In this document: positions 17,865-25,988 of the stretch, in pieces
Layout of the letters: the number at the start of each line of letters is the position of its first letter
Position numbering within the stretch: the first letter of the stretch is position 1
Origin: Halomonas halophila
GTDB taxonomy: Bacteria > Pseudomonadota > Gammaproteobacteria > Pseudomonadales > Halomonadaceae
Assembly (NCBI GenBank): GCA_002433675.1
Contig: DJIP01000367.1
Span: 1 to 34,239 of the forward strand
Reading direction: 5' to 3'
DNA length: 34,239 nt
Made by a program: the position numbers and the translations under genes
The notes under the pieces: generated by a model
Databases searched by the model: none
Told to the model about the DNA's origin: nothing
The model's input: the letters and a program-made list of their open reading frames with translations, nothing else

Positions 17865-18527
17865 ATGACACAACAGCAGATCGCCAGCGCCGCCCCCGGG
17901 CCCAACGCCCAGGGCGACGACCTGGTCCAGCGCATCGGCCAGCTGACCCGCATGCTGCGTGAAAGCATGCGCGAGCTGGGCCTGGACAAGGAGATCGAAA
18001 AGGCCGCAGAGGCCATCCCCGACGCCCGTGACCGCCTCAGCTACGTCGCCACCATGACCGAACAGGCGGCAGAACGCTCGCTCAACGCCATCGACCGCGC
18101 CCAGCCGCTACAGGATAGTCTGAGCGAACACGCCAAGGCGCTGGACGATCGCTGGCAGCAGTGGTTCGACGCCCCCAAGGAGCTCGACGAGGCCCGCGAC
18201 CTGGTCAGCGACACCCGTGCCTACCTGACGATGGTGCCGGAGAACACCCAGGCCACCCAGAAGGAGTTGCTGGAGATCCTGATGGCCCAGGACTTCCAGG
18301 ACCTGACCGGCCAGGTGATCAAGCGCATGATGGACGTCATCCGCGAGATCGAGGACCAGCTGGTGCAGGTGCTGATCGACAGCGTGCCCGAGAGCGAAGC
18401 CCGTGACAGCCTGCGCCGGCGCAACGAGGATTCGTTGCTCAACGGCCCCCAGGTCAAGCCTGAGAGCAACGACGTGGTGGCGAGCCAGGACCAGGTCGAC
18501 GACCTGCTCGACGAACTGGGTTTCTAG
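17865..18527 (+). CDS. cheZ: CheY-P phosphatase CheZ
   Basis: CheZ dephosphorylates CheY-P. The 220-residue helical protein carries the catalytic Gln in [13 protein letters not shown] (Gln145, equal to E. coli Gln147). Its C-terminal CheY-binding helix is [12 protein letters not shown], joined by a flexible linker. The ATG at 17865 has GAGGAG upstream. It is the last gene before the terminator at 18576-18610. Confidence 0.95.
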   Translation: MTQQQIASAAPGPNAQGDDLVQRIGQLTRMLRESMRELGLDKEIEKAAEAIPDARDRLSYVATMTEQAAERSLNAIDRAQPLQDSLSEHAKALDDRWQQWFDAPKELDEARDLVSDTRAYLTMVPENTQATQKELLEILMAQDFQDLTGQVIKRMMDVIREIEDQLVQVLIDSVPESEARDSLRRRNEDSLLNGPQVKPESNDVVASQDQVDDLLDELGF

Positions 18528-18575
18528 CCGCCTCGCCAAGGGCCGCGCGCCTACCATCCCTTCCCGGGATCACAC

Positions 18576-18610
18576 AGGGCTTCCCCCATCAGGGGGTAAG
18601 CCCTCTTTCT
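18576..18610 (+). terminator. Intrinsic terminator after cheZ
   Basis: AGGGCTT-CCCCC, loop ATCA, GGGGG-(T)-AAGCCCT forms a 12-bp stem with one bulged base (18576-18604), followed by CTTTCT. It closes the cheB-cheZ transcription unit and separates it from flhB. Confidence 0.8.
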
Positions 18611-18688
18611 CGTCACCTTTTCGGGCCTTTGAACTGGCCTGCCCAAGGGACAATGGGCCATACCAGAACTTGTGCCCGTTGATCCCCC

Positions 18689-19867
18689 ATGGCCGACAGC
18701 TCCAGCGATCAGGAAAAGACCGAAGAGGCCACCCCGCGACGCCTTGAGAAGGCGCGCGAGGAAGGCCAGGTAGCGCGTTCGCGGGAACTCGCCACCTTCA
18801 TGCTGCTGCTCGGCGGCGTGGTCGGGCTGTGGTCCATGGGTGCCATGCTCTACGGCCAGCTGGGCAGCGTGATGGAGCAGGCCTTCCTGTTCGAGCGCCG
18901 CGAGGCCATGGAGACCATGCCGATGCTGTCCCAGGCGCTGGACCTGGGCAGTCGCACCCTGCTTAGCCTGATTCCGCTGTTTCTGCTGCTGACCCTGATC
19001 GCGCTGGTGGCGCCGGCGCTGCTCGGCGGCTGGCTGGTGTCGGCCAAGGCGCTCAAGCCCCAGGCGTCGAAGCTGAACCCGGTCAAGGGCCTCAAGCGCA
19101 TGTTCTCCACCCAGGCCCTGGCGGAGCTGGGCAAGGCCATCGCCAAGTCGGTGCTGGTGGGCGGGGTCGGCCTGGGCTTCGTCTACCTGCATCGGGGCGA
19201 GGCGCTGAGCCTGATGGAATTGCCCATCGCGGCGGCGCTGGCGGCATCGATGAAGCTGGCCGCCGAGGCAAGCGCGCTGATGGTGCTGACCCTGGTGGTG
19301 GTGATCCTGATCGACGTGCCCTACCAGCTATGGAGCCACGCCAAGAAGCTGCGCATGAGCAAGGAAGAGATCAAGCAGGAGCACAAGGAGTCCGAGGGCG
19401 ACCCCCAGGTCAAGGGCCGCATCCGCCAGCAGCAGCAGGCCATGGCCCGAGGCCGCATGATGAGCCAGGTGCCCGACGCCGACGTGGTGGTCACCAACCC
19501 CACCCACTACGCGGTGGCGCTGAGCTACCGCGAAGGCAGCATGGGCGCACCACGGGTCGTCGCCAAGGGCGCCGACGCGGTGGCCGCGCGCATCCGCGAG
19601 CTGGCCGGTGAGGCCGGCGTGCCACTGCTCGAGGCGCCGCCCCTGGCGCGCACCCTGTACCGCCACGTGGATCTGGATCGCGAGATTCCCATGGAGCTCT
19701 ACACCGCGGTGGCCGAGGTGCTGGCCTGGGCCTTCGGCCTCAAACGCGCCGCCAGCGAAGGCGAGACGCCGCCGCCCGCCCCAGAATCCATCCAGGTGCC
19801 GGCAGAGCTTGCCGTGGCCGCCTCCACGCCAGAGCGCAATGTGACAGCAGACGAGAGACAACCATGA
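18689..19867 (+). CDS. flhB: Flagellar export apparatus switch protein FlhB
   Basis: FlhB sits in the type III export gate and changes substrate class after autocleavage. The 392-residue product (E. coli 382) starts S-D-Q-E-K-T-E-E-A-T-P-R-R, has four hydrophobic helices, a charged linker and the cleavage motif N-P-T-H at residues 270-273, followed by the cytoplasmic switch domain. Its tail extends about 30 Ala/Pro-rich residues beyond the switch domain. No strong Shine-Dalgarno precedes the ATG. A second, free-standing copy of its switch domain is encoded at 3151-3441. Confidence 0.96.
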   Translation: MADSSSDQEKTEEATPRRLEKAREEGQVARSRELATFMLLLGGVVGLWSMGAMLYGQLGSVMEQAFLFERREAMETMPMLSQALDLGSRTLLSLIPLFLLLTLIALVAPALLGGWLVSAKALKPQASKLNPVKGLKRMFSTQALAELGKAIAKSVLVGGVGLGFVYLHRGEALSLMELPIAAALAASMKLAAEASALMVLTLVVVILIDVPYQLWSHAKKLRMSKEEIKQEHKESEGDPQVKGRIRQQQQAMARGRMMSQVPDADVVVTNPTHYAVALSYREGSMGAPRVVAKGADAVAARIRELAGEAGVPLLEAPPLARTLYRHVDLDREIPMELYTAVAEVLAWAFGLKRAASEGETPPPAPESIQVPAELAVAASTPERNVTADERQP

Positions 19868-19920
19868 CCCCAGCGCCTGACCACAGCGCCATCGCCAGCC
19901 CGGCGGGAGACCACGGATGA
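19864..19920 (+). CDS. 18-codon ORF bridging flhB and flhA
   Basis: An ATG at 19864 overlaps the flhB stop in ATGA. The 18-codon frame (M-T-P-A-P-D-H-S-A-I-A-S-P-A-G-D-H-G) ends in a TGA that overlaps the flhA ATG in a second ATGA. It resembles no known protein. The double overlap suggests that it carries ribosomes from flhB to flhA rather than making a functional peptide. A chance ORF cannot be excluded. Confidence 0.4.
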   Translation: MTPAPDHSAIASPAGDHG

Positions 19921-21998
19921 AGCCGTTGTCCCAGTACCTGACCCGCCGCGACTGGATGGCCGAGATCCCGATGAAGGTGCTGGCCGGCCCGCTGTTGATC
20001 ATCATGATCCTGGCGATGATGATCCTGCCGCTGCCGCCCTTCGCCCTGGATGTGCTGTTCACCTTCAACATCGCCCTGGCGGTGATGGTGCTGCTGGTCA
20101 GCATGTTCACCGAAAAGCCGCTGGACTTCGCCGCCTTCCCTGCGGTGCTGCTGTTCACCACCCTTCTGCGGCTATCGCTCAACGTGGCCTCCACCCGGGT
20201 GGTGCTGATGAATGGCCACGAAGGCGGCGACGCCGCCGGCAAGGTCATCGAGGCCTTCGGCCAGTTTCTGGTCGGCGGCAACTTCGCGGTGGGTCTGGTG
20301 GTGTTCTTGATCCTGGTGATCATCAACTTCATGGTCATCACCAAGGGCGCCGGGCGCATCGCCGAAGTGGGCGCACGCTTCATGCTCGACGCCATGCCGG
20401 GCAAGCAGATGGCCATCGACGCCGACCTCAACGCCGGTCTTATCGGCGAGGAAGACGCCAAGCGACGGCGCGCCGAGGTGGCCCAGGAGGCCGACTTCTA
20501 CGGTTCCATGGACGGCGCCAGCAAGTTCGTGCGCGGCGACGCCATGGCCGGCCTGATCATCATGGTGGTCAACGTGCTGGGCGGGCTGATGATCGGCCTG
20601 ATGCAGTACGACATGGCCTTCTCCGACGCCGCCCGCACCTACATCCTGCTGACCATCGGCGACGGCCTGGTGGCCCAGATCCCGGCGCTGGTGATCTCTA
20701 CCGCCGCCGGCGTCACGGTGTCCCGGGTCAACACCGACCAGGACGTCGGCCAGCAGATGATCAGCCAGCTGTTCGTCAATCCCAAGGTGCTGATCCTGGC
20801 GGCCGGGGTGATGGGTCTGCTGGGCCTGGTGCCGGGCATGCCCAACCTGGTGTTCCTGTTGTTTACCGGGTTGCTTGCGACCCTGGCCTGGTGGCTGACC
20901 CGCCAGTCCGAGAAGCGCCTGGTCGAAGAGCAGGAAAGCGCCGCCCCGCCGCCACCCCCGGAAGCCCCGGAGGCGAGCTGGGACGACGTCCAGCTGGTCG
21001 ATACCCTGGGCCTGGAGGTCGGCCACCGGCTGATTCCGCTGGTCGACGCGCGCCAGCAGGGCGAACTGCTTGGCCGGATCAAGAGCGTGCGCAAGAAGTT
21101 CGCCCAGGAGGTCGGCTTCCTGCCACCGGTGGTGCATATCCGCGACAACCTGGAGCTGGACGCCTCCACCTACCGGGTCACCCTGAAGGGCGCCGAGATC
21201 GGCCGCGCCGAGGCCTGGCCCGGGCGCTGGCTGGCCATCGACCCCGGCCAGGTGTCCGGCGAGCTGGACGGCACCCCGACCCAGGACCCGGCCTTCGGCC
21301 TGCCGGCGGTGTGGATCGACGCCAGCCAGCGCGAACGCGCCCAGGTCTACGGCTACACCGTGGTCGACGCCAGCACCGTGGTCGCCACCCACCTGAACCA
21401 CCTGCTGCACCGCCACGCCTCCGAGATGCTGGGGCGCCAGGAGGTGCAGAAGCTGCTCGACAAGCTCAGCGCAGAGCAGAAGTCGCTGGTCGAGGAGGTG
21501 GTGCCCAAGGCGCTGTCGCTGACTGCCTTCACCCGAGTACTGCAGCAGTTGCTGGACGAGGACGTGTCGATCCGCGATCTGCGCACCATCCTCGATACCC
21601 TGGCCGAGCACGCACCCCATCAGCAGGACCCCACCGAGCTGACCGCCCTGGTGCGCATCGCGCTCGGCCGCGCCATCACCCAGCAGTGGTTCGCCGGCCA
21701 GGAATCGCTCAACGTCATCGGCCTCGAGCCCCAGCTCGAACAGGTGCTGCACCAGGCCATGAACGGCAACGGCGCCCTGGAGCCGGGCCTGGCCCAGACC
21801 CTGATGGACCAGACCGAGGCGGCGCTGGGTCGCCACGAGGCCACCGGCGAGCCGCCGGTGCTGGTGGTCACCCCGAGCCTGCGCCCGGTGCTGGCACGCT
21901 TCCTGCGCCGTCGACTGCGCCACCTGGTGGTGATGTCCCAGGCCGAGATCCCCGACGACCGCATGCTGCGCGTCACCCATCAGGTCGGGGGAATGTGA
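19917..21998 (+). CDS. flhA: Flagellar export gate protein FlhA
   Basis: FlhA is the main type III export gate subunit and couples proton flow to secretion. The 693-residue product has about eight N-terminal membrane helices and the FHIPEP-family signature around G-K-Q-M-A-I-D-A-D-L-N-A-G-L-I (about residue 160-175). A large cytoplasmic domain binds chaperone-substrate complexes (about 340-693, with P-x-V-H-I-R-D-N-L and T-H-L-N-H-L-L). Length matches E. coli (692). It follows flhB after a 49-bp gap filled by the bridging ORF. Confidence 0.97.
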   Translation: MKPLSQYLTRRDWMAEIPMKVLAGPLLIIMILAMMILPLPPFALDVLFTFNIALAVMVLLVSMFTEKPLDFAAFPAVLLFTTLLRLSLNVASTRVVLMNGHEGGDAAGKVIEAFGQFLVGGNFAVGLVVFLILVIINFMVITKGAGRIAEVGARFMLDAMPGKQMAIDADLNAGLIGEEDAKRRRAEVAQEADFYGSMDGASKFVRGDAMAGLIIMVVNVLGGLMIGLMQYDMAFSDAARTYILLTIGDGLVAQIPALVISTAAGVTVSRVNTDQDVGQQMISQLFVNPKVLILAAGVMGLLGLVPGMPNLVFLLFTGLLATLAWWLTRQSEKRLVEEQESAAPPPPPEAPEASWDDVQLVDTLGLEVGHRLIPLVDARQQGELLGRIKSVRKKFAQEVGFLPPVVHIRDNLELDASTYRVTLKGAEIGRAEAWPGRWLAIDPGQVSGELDGTPTQDPAFGLPAVWIDASQRERAQVYGYTVVDASTVVATHLNHLLHRHASEMLGRQEVQKLLDKLSAEQKSLVEEVVPKALSLTAFTRVLQQLLDEDVSIRDLRTILDTLAEHAPHQQDPTELTALVRIALGRAITQQWFAGQESLNVIGLEPQLEQVLHQAMNGNGALEPGLAQTLMDQTEAALGRHEATGEPPVLVVTPSLRPVLARFLRRRLRHLVVMSQAEIPDDRMLRVTHQVGGM

Positions 21999-22000
21999 CC

Positions 22001-22435
22001 ATGCTCCCAACCTTGATCCTTGCCCGGAGAACCCGGATTACGCCGAGACGCCTGGCGACACTCGCCCTGCTGGCACTGTGGCTGATCGCCAGCGGCGCCC
22101 AGGCCTTCCCCGGTGCCTGGACCGCCAACGCCCCGCGCATGACCGTCGCCTCGAGCCAGCTCGACCAGTCGTCGCGACCGCTGACCCCGCCCTCCGCCAG
22201 CGTCGAGGGTGTGATCGAACGGGTGGTGTGGCGCTACCACGCAGCGCCTGGCGCCCGCCTGCAGGGTCGCCTGTGCCATGGACAGCGCTGCCTTCGCCTT
22301 AAGGCCGCCCACGGCAGCACCGAACACTTCGCCGGCCTCGACGCCGCCGGCCCCTTCGTCTTTCGTTTTCGTCTCCTGGATGGTGAGTCGCCGCTCGTTG
22401 TCGACGGCATGAGCGTGATCGTCAACCACCGTTGA
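22001..22435 (+). CDS. flhE: Flagellar protein FlhE
   Basis: FlhE is a periplasmic protein of the flhBAE operon, reported in enterics to prevent proton leakage through the export gate. The 144-residue product has a cleavable signal peptide (L-A-L-L-A-L-W-L-I-A-S-G-A-Q-A). The mature part has features of E. coli FlhE: W-R-Y, a pair of cysteines in R-L-C-x4-C, G-x-x-x-x-F-A, and the C-terminal V-I-V-N-H-R. The ATG at 22001 has GGGGGA upstream. A GTG at 21995, two codons earlier, would overlap the flhA stop and is an alternative. Confidence 0.88.
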   Translation: MLPTLILARRTRITPRRLATLALLALWLIASGAQAFPGAWTANAPRMTVASSQLDQSSRPLTPPSASVEGVIERVVWRYHAAPGARLQGRLCHGQRCLRLKAAHGSTEHFAGLDAAGPFVFRFRLLDGESPLVVDGMSVIVNHR

Positions 22436-22457
22436 GGCTGTCCCAGAGGAAAGTGCC

Positions 22458-23159
22458 ATGTACACCGCACAAGGCAGAATGGAGCATCAGTCCCAGCTCG
22501 AAGCCTACCTCCCCATGGTGCGTCGCCAGGCCCTGGCGCTGCAGGTCAAGCTGCCCGCCGGGGTCGACCTGGATGACCTGATCCAGGCCGGCATCGTTGG
22601 CCTGCTGGAGGCGCTGGGGCGCTTCGATGCAAGCCAGGGCGCCCAGTTCACGACCTTCGCCAGCCAGCGGGTGCGCGGCGCCATGCTCGACGAACTGCGC
22701 AGCCGCGACTGGCTGCCGCGCAGCGTACGCCGCCAGGCCCGGGCACTGGACGAGGCCACCCGCGAGCTGCAGCAGCGCCTCGGCCGCCCCCCGGAGGAAC
22801 ACGAGATCGCCGAGGCGCTGGACATGGACCTGGTCAGCTACCGACGCCTGTTGAGCGACGTCAACAATGGCCAGCTGATGCCCTTCGAGGAATTGCTCGC
22901 CGAAGGCAACGAGCATCGCTTCAGCGACCAGATCGGCATGGCGCCGCTGGCCGAACTGCTCGACGGCGAACGCCGCGAGGCGCTGGTCGCCGCCATCGCC
23001 GAGCTGCCCGAGCGGGAAAAACTGCTGATGGCGCTCTACTACCAGGAGGAGCTCAACCTCAAGGAGATCGGCGCCGTGCTGGGAGTCAGCGAGTCCCGGG
23101 TGTGCCAGATCCATAGCCAGGCGGTGAGCCGACTGCGCGCGCGATTAAGCGAGCACTGA
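22458..23159 (+). CDS. fliA: Flagellar sigma factor FliA (sigma-28)
   Basis: FliA directs RNA polymerase to class-3 promoters such as 4898-4924 and 14480-14506. The 233-residue product has region 2 (D-D-L-I-Q-A-G-I-V-G-L-L-E-A, then F-T-T-F-A-S-Q-R-V-R-G-A-M-L-D-E-L-R), region 3 and a region 4 helix-turn-helix (L-N-L-K-E-I-G-A-V-L-G-V-S-E-S-R-V-C-Q-I). AGAGGAAA precedes the ATG. It ends the flhB-flhA-flhE run, 22 bp after flhE, rather than lying next to flagellin as in enterics. Confidence 0.97.
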   Translation: MYTAQGRMEHQSQLEAYLPMVRRQALALQVKLPAGVDLDDLIQAGIVGLLEALGRFDASQGAQFTTFASQRVRGAMLDELRSRDWLPRSVRRQARALDEATRELQQRLGRPPEEHEIAEALDMDLVSYRRLLSDVNNGQLMPFEELLAEGNEHRFSDQIGMAPLAELLDGERREALVAAIAELPEREKLLMALYYQEELNLKEIGAVLGVSESRVCQIHSQAVSRLRARLSEH

Positions 23160-23179
23160 GCCGCTCCGACAACTCAGCG

Positions 23180-23212
23180 AAGAAAGCGAAAGAAGAAAGC
23201 GAAAGAAGAAAA
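23180..23212 (+). repeat. 13-bp purine-rich tandem repeat after fliA
   Basis: Two identical 13-bp units (23180-23192 and 23193-23205; AAGAAAGCGAAAG) are followed by a partial third. The block is almost free of T. It is intergenic, 20 bp after fliA, with no evident function. Confidence 0.8.
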
Positions 23213-23268
23213 CCACCGGCAAAACGGCAGGTTAGAAAGAGCGGCCGACTAAAGGGAACAGCCACCCC

Positions 23269-23305
23269 ATAGCCATCTCTTATCAGGATTATCGGACCAT
23301 TCAAT
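23269..23305. promoter_or_regulatory. OxyR-like operator of ahpC
   Basis: Four tetranucleotides occur at the exact OxyR spacing ATAG-N7-CTAT-N7-ATAG-N7-CTAT: ATAG (23269), TTAT (23280), ATCG (23291) and CAAT (23302). This matches 13 of 16 defined bases. It directly abuts the candidate -35 of ahpC, the position expected for activation by oxidised OxyR. Confidence 0.65.
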
Positions 23306-23334
23306 TTATCCAATTGCTCGTTTCTGCGTAAGGT
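23306..23334 (+). promoter_or_regulatory. Candidate sigma-70 promoter of ahpC
   Basis: TTATCC (23306-23311), a 17-bp spacer and TAAGGT (23329-23334). Both hexamers are weak, which is usual for promoters that need an activator. The OxyR-like site ends one base upstream of the -35. The predicted leader is about 40 nt. Confidence 0.45.
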
Positions 23335-23380
23335 GAGCCCTGTCTTCAGACAATACACCCATCGCTCAAAGGAGACGGGA

Positions 23381-23944
23381 ATGTCCCTGATCAACACCGA
23401 AGTCAAGCCGTTCAAGGCCACCGCTTACCACAACGGCGAGTTCGTCGACGTCTCAAGCGACGACATGAAAGGCCAGTGGAGCATCGTCTTCTTCTACCCG
23501 GCCGACTTCACCTTCGTCTGCCCGACCGAGCTTGGTGACCTGGCGGACAACTACGAAGAATTCAAGAAGCTGGGCGTCGAGATCTACAGCGTCTCCACCG
23601 ACACCCACTTCACCCACAAGGCCTGGCACGACAGCTCCGAGACCATCGGCAAGCTGCAGTTCCCGATGATCGCCGACCCGACCCTGACCATCTCGCGCAA
23701 CTTCGAGGTACTGATCGAGGAAGACGGCCTGGCCGAGCGTGGCACCTTCGTCATCGACCCCGAGGGCAAGATCCAGATCGTCGAGATCAACGCCGGCAAC
23801 ATCGGCCGCAACGCCGAAGAGCTGCTGCGCAAGGTCAAGGCTGCCCAGTACGTCGCCGCCCACCCCAACGAGGTGTGCCCGGCCAAGTGGAAGGAAGGCG
23901 AAGAGACCCTGGCGCCGTCCCTGGACCTCGTCGGCAAGATCTAA
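23381..23944 (+). CDS. ahpC: Alkyl hydroperoxide reductase peroxiredoxin subunit AhpC
   Basis: AhpC reduces hydrogen peroxide and organic peroxides and is recycled by AhpF. The 187-residue typical 2-Cys peroxiredoxin has the same length as the E. coli protein. The peroxidatic Cys47 lies in [11 protein letters not shown], and the resolving Cys in N-E-V-C-P-A-K-W near the C-terminus. The end L-V-G-K-I is typical. The ATG at 23381 has AAAGGAG at 23368-23374; an earlier in-frame start at 23333 is rejected. The last six codons are part of a tandem repeat that continues past the stop. Confidence 0.98.
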   Translation: MSLINTEVKPFKATAYHNGEFVDVSSDDMKGQWSIVFFYPADFTFVCPTELGDLADNYEEFKKLGVEIYSVSTDTHFTHKAWHDSSETIGKLQFPMIADPTLTISRNFEVLIEEDGLAERGTFVIDPEGKIQIVEINAGNIGRNAEELLRKVKAAQYVAAHPNEVCPAKWKEGEETLAPSLDLVGKI

Positions 23945-24018
23945 GCCTTGTCCGCAAGATCTGACACTTGTCCGCCAGATCTGACACTTGACCGAAAGTG
24001 TCTTGAGCAAGATGTGAC
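23927..24018 (+). repeat. 20-bp tandem repeat that begins in the ahpC 3' end
   Basis: Unit 1 (23927-23946) covers the last ahpC codons and its stop. Unit 2 (23947-23966) matches it at 15 of 20 bases. Unit 3 (23967-23986) matches unit 2 at 19 of 20. Degenerate copies continue at 23987-24001 and 24002-24018. The shared core is CTTGTCCGC-A/C-AGATCTGACA. Confidence 0.85.
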
Positions 24019-24184
24019 TGCGCCAAGGCTGGCTGACTCAGCCTTAGTGTCCCTTGTCGCAGTCACGGCGCCTCGCCAGAGGCGCCCGTCACCCCTGAGG
24101 TGACACCCTTTTCCCCACCGGGTCGTTCGTCTCGGTCGTCCTACCAGTCGCTTATGCGAGATCGGGCCCTTCGGCCCGGTGGGG
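23983..24184 (+). ncRNA. Candidate structured RNA region between ahpC and ahpF
   Basis: Perfect inverted repeats follow one another with almost no gaps. P0: 23983-23989 with 23996-24002 (7 bp). P1: 24014-24022 with 24058-24066 (9 bp), enclosing 24025-24031 with 24039-24045 (7 bp). P2: 24067-24073 with 24080-24086 (7 bp). P3: 24088-24093 with 24099-24104 (6 bp), followed by a short TTTT. P4: 24113-24122 with 24175-24184 (10 bp), enclosing 24148-24151 with 24156-24159. A local hairpin 24163-24168 with 24173-24178 competes with P4 for bases 24175-24178. It could be the ahpC mRNA 3' end, an attenuator setting the AhpC:AhpF ratio, or an independent RNA. I do not recognise a known family. The rest of the spacer to 24280 shows only the ahpF Shine-Dalgarno. 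Confidence 0.5.
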
Positions 24185-24280
24185 ATTCTGCGGCCCAATG
24201 ATCGGCCAGTTCGCCGATACCGGCACTACGCTCCCGCCGCAGACTACCATTTTCCGATTTTTATCAGGATTGCCGCTGTC

Positions 24281-25837
24281 ATGTTGGACGACTCTCTCAA
24301 GCAACAGCTGAAAGCCTATCTCGAACGTGTCACCCGCCCCTTCGAGCTTGTCGCCACCCTCGATGACGGCGACAAGTCCAGGGAACTCCACGGCCTGCTC
24401 AGCGACATCGCCGCGCTCAGCGACCACATCAGCCTGTCCACCGAAGGCACGGACCCACGCACGCCGTCGTTCGCCCTTTATCGTGATGGCGCCCCCACCG
24501 GGGTGGTGTTCGCCGGCATCCCCATGGGCCACGAGTTCACCTCGCTGGTGCTGGCACTTCTGCAGGTCGGCGGGCATCCGCCCAAGGCCAGCGCCGAGGT
24601 GATCGAACAGATCCAGGCGCTGGACGCGGACATGCACTTCGAGACCTACTTCTCGCTGTCCTGCCAGAACTGCCCGGACGTGGTCCAGGCGCTGAACCTG
24701 ATGGCCATTCTCAACCCGCGGATCTCCCACGACGCCATCGACGGCGCCCTGTTCCAGGATGAGGTCGAGGCCCGCGAGATCATGTCGGTGCCGAGTGTCT
24801 ACCTCAACGGCGAGCCCTTCGACCAGGGCCGCATGACCCTCGAGCAGATCCTGGCCAAGGTCGACACCGGCGCCGAAAAGCGTGAAGCCGAGAAGATCAG
24901 CGCCAAGGAGTCCTTCGAGGTGCTGACCATCGGCGGCGGTCCCGCCGGAGCAGCCGCCTCCATCTATGCCGCGCGCAAGGGTATCCGCACCGGCGTCGCC
25001 GCCGAGCGCTTCGGCGGCCAGGTGCTCGACACCATGGCCATCGAGAACTTCATCTCGGTGCAGGAGACCGAAGGGCCCAAGCTTGCCACCGCGCTTGAAG
25101 AGCACGTCAAGCAGTACGACGTCGACATCATGAACCTGCAGCGTGCAGAAGCTCTGGTGCCGTCAAGCGAGCCGGGCGGCGAGCACGAGGTGCGCTTCGC
25201 CTCCGGCGCCAGCCTGCGCGCCAAGACGCTGATCCTGGCCACCGGCGCCCGCTGGCGCGAGATGAACGTGCCCGGCGAGGCCGAGTACCGCAACCGCGGC
25301 GTGGCCTACTGCCCGCACTGCGACGGCCCGCTGTTCAAGGGCAAGCGCGTCGCGGTCATCGGCGGCGGCAACTCCGGCGTCGAGGCGGCCATCGACCTGG
25401 CCGGCATCGTCGCCCACGTGACCCTGTTCGAGTTCATGGACGAGCTGCGTGCCGACGCCGTGCTGCAGAAGAAGCTGCGCAGTCTGCCCAACGTCGAGAT
25501 CATCTCCGGTGCCCGCACCACCGAGATCAACGGCGACGGCAACCGCGTCACCGGCCTGAGCTATGAAGAGCGCGCCAGCGGCGAGCTCAAGCAGGTCGAG
25601 CTGGAAGGTGTGTTCGTGCAGATCGGCCTGGTGCCCAACACCGAATGGCTCAAGGACTCGCCGATCGAGCTCTCCGAGCGCGGCGAGATCATCACCGACG
25701 CCCATGGCATGACCTCGGTCCCCGGCATCTTCGCCGCCGGCGACGTCACCACCGTGCCCTACAAGCAGATCGTCATCGCCGTGGGGGCAGGTGCCACCGC
25801 CGCCCTCGGCGCCTTCGACTACCTGATTCGTCAGTAA
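24281..25837 (+). CDS. ahpF: Alkyl hydroperoxide reductase flavoprotein subunit AhpF
   Basis: AhpF transfers electrons from NADH through FAD and two disulfide centres to AhpC. The 518-residue product (E. coli 521) has N-terminal tandem thioredoxin-like folds with the S-C-Q-N-C-P-D redox centre (about residue 127-133), the FAD-binding G-G-G-P-A-G-A-A-A, the thioredoxin-reductase-like Y-C-P-H-C-D-G-P centre near 345, and the nucleotide-binding [10 protein letters not shown]. It ends with the [11 protein letters not shown] motif. The ATG at 24281 with AGGA at 24266-24269 is chosen. The frame is open upstream to 24179, but that part lies in the structured region. ahpC lies 336 bp upstream. Confidence 0.97.
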   Translation: MLDDSLKQQLKAYLERVTRPFELVATLDDGDKSRELHGLLSDIAALSDHISLSTEGTDPRTPSFALYRDGAPTGVVFAGIPMGHEFTSLVLALLQVGGHPPKASAEVIEQIQALDADMHFETYFSLSCQNCPDVVQALNLMAILNPRISHDAIDGALFQDEVEAREIMSVPSVYLNGEPFDQGRMTLEQILAKVDTGAEKREAEKISAKESFEVLTIGGGPAGAAASIYAARKGIRTGVAAERFGGQVLDTMAIENFISVQETEGPKLATALEEHVKQYDVDIMNLQRAEALVPSSEPGGEHEVRFASGASLRAKTLILATGARWREMNVPGEAEYRNRGVAYCPHCDGPLFKGKRVAVIGGGNSGVEAAIDLAGIVAHVTLFEFMDELRADAVLQKKLRSLPNVEIISGARTTEINGDGNRVTGLSYEERASGELKQVELEGVFVQIGLVPNTEWLKDSPIELSERGEIITDAHGMTSVPGIFAAGDVTTVPYKQIVIAVGAGATAALGAFDYLIRQ

Positions 25838-25935
25838 GGTCGAGCCCTCGACCACGACAAAGCCGTGTTCCCTGAAGACACCGTCTGGCTTTCCTGGCCG
25901 CGGTGTCCACGACCAGGAAGGTCGTGACTAGCCTG

Positions 25936-25959
25936 CCGCCCTTCGGGGCGGTTTTTTTT
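25936..25959 (+). terminator. Intrinsic terminator after ahpF
   Basis: CCGCCC-TTCG-GGGCGG (25936-25951) followed by eight T (25952-25959). The ultrastable tetraloop and long T-run make this the clearest terminator in the window. It points toward the convergent RraA-like gene. Confidence 0.95.
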
Positions 25960-25988
25960 GGTCTGTTGGTCGTGCAGGAGAGACCAAT

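Noticed and set aside
20891..22000. In-frame upstream extension of flhE through flhA giving a 514-residue protein
   Set aside because: The signal peptide of FlhE begins at 22001. The upstream part is an Arg/Pro/Gly-rich shadow of flhA.
24014..24066. Nested inverted repeat considered as an integron attC site or tRNA-like fold
   Set aside because: No core-site consensus, no integrase, and no cloverleaf or anticodon arm could be drawn.
24179..24280. Longer AhpF from a GTG at 24179
   Set aside because: The extra 34 residues do not occur in the family, have no Shine-Dalgarno, and overlap the structured region. ATG 24281 gives 518 residues, close to E. coli.
24241..24280. Second OxyR site upstream of ahpF suggested by a shared TTATCAGGATT
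   Set aside because: The other tetranucleotides at N7 spacing are missing. The shared word alone is too short.
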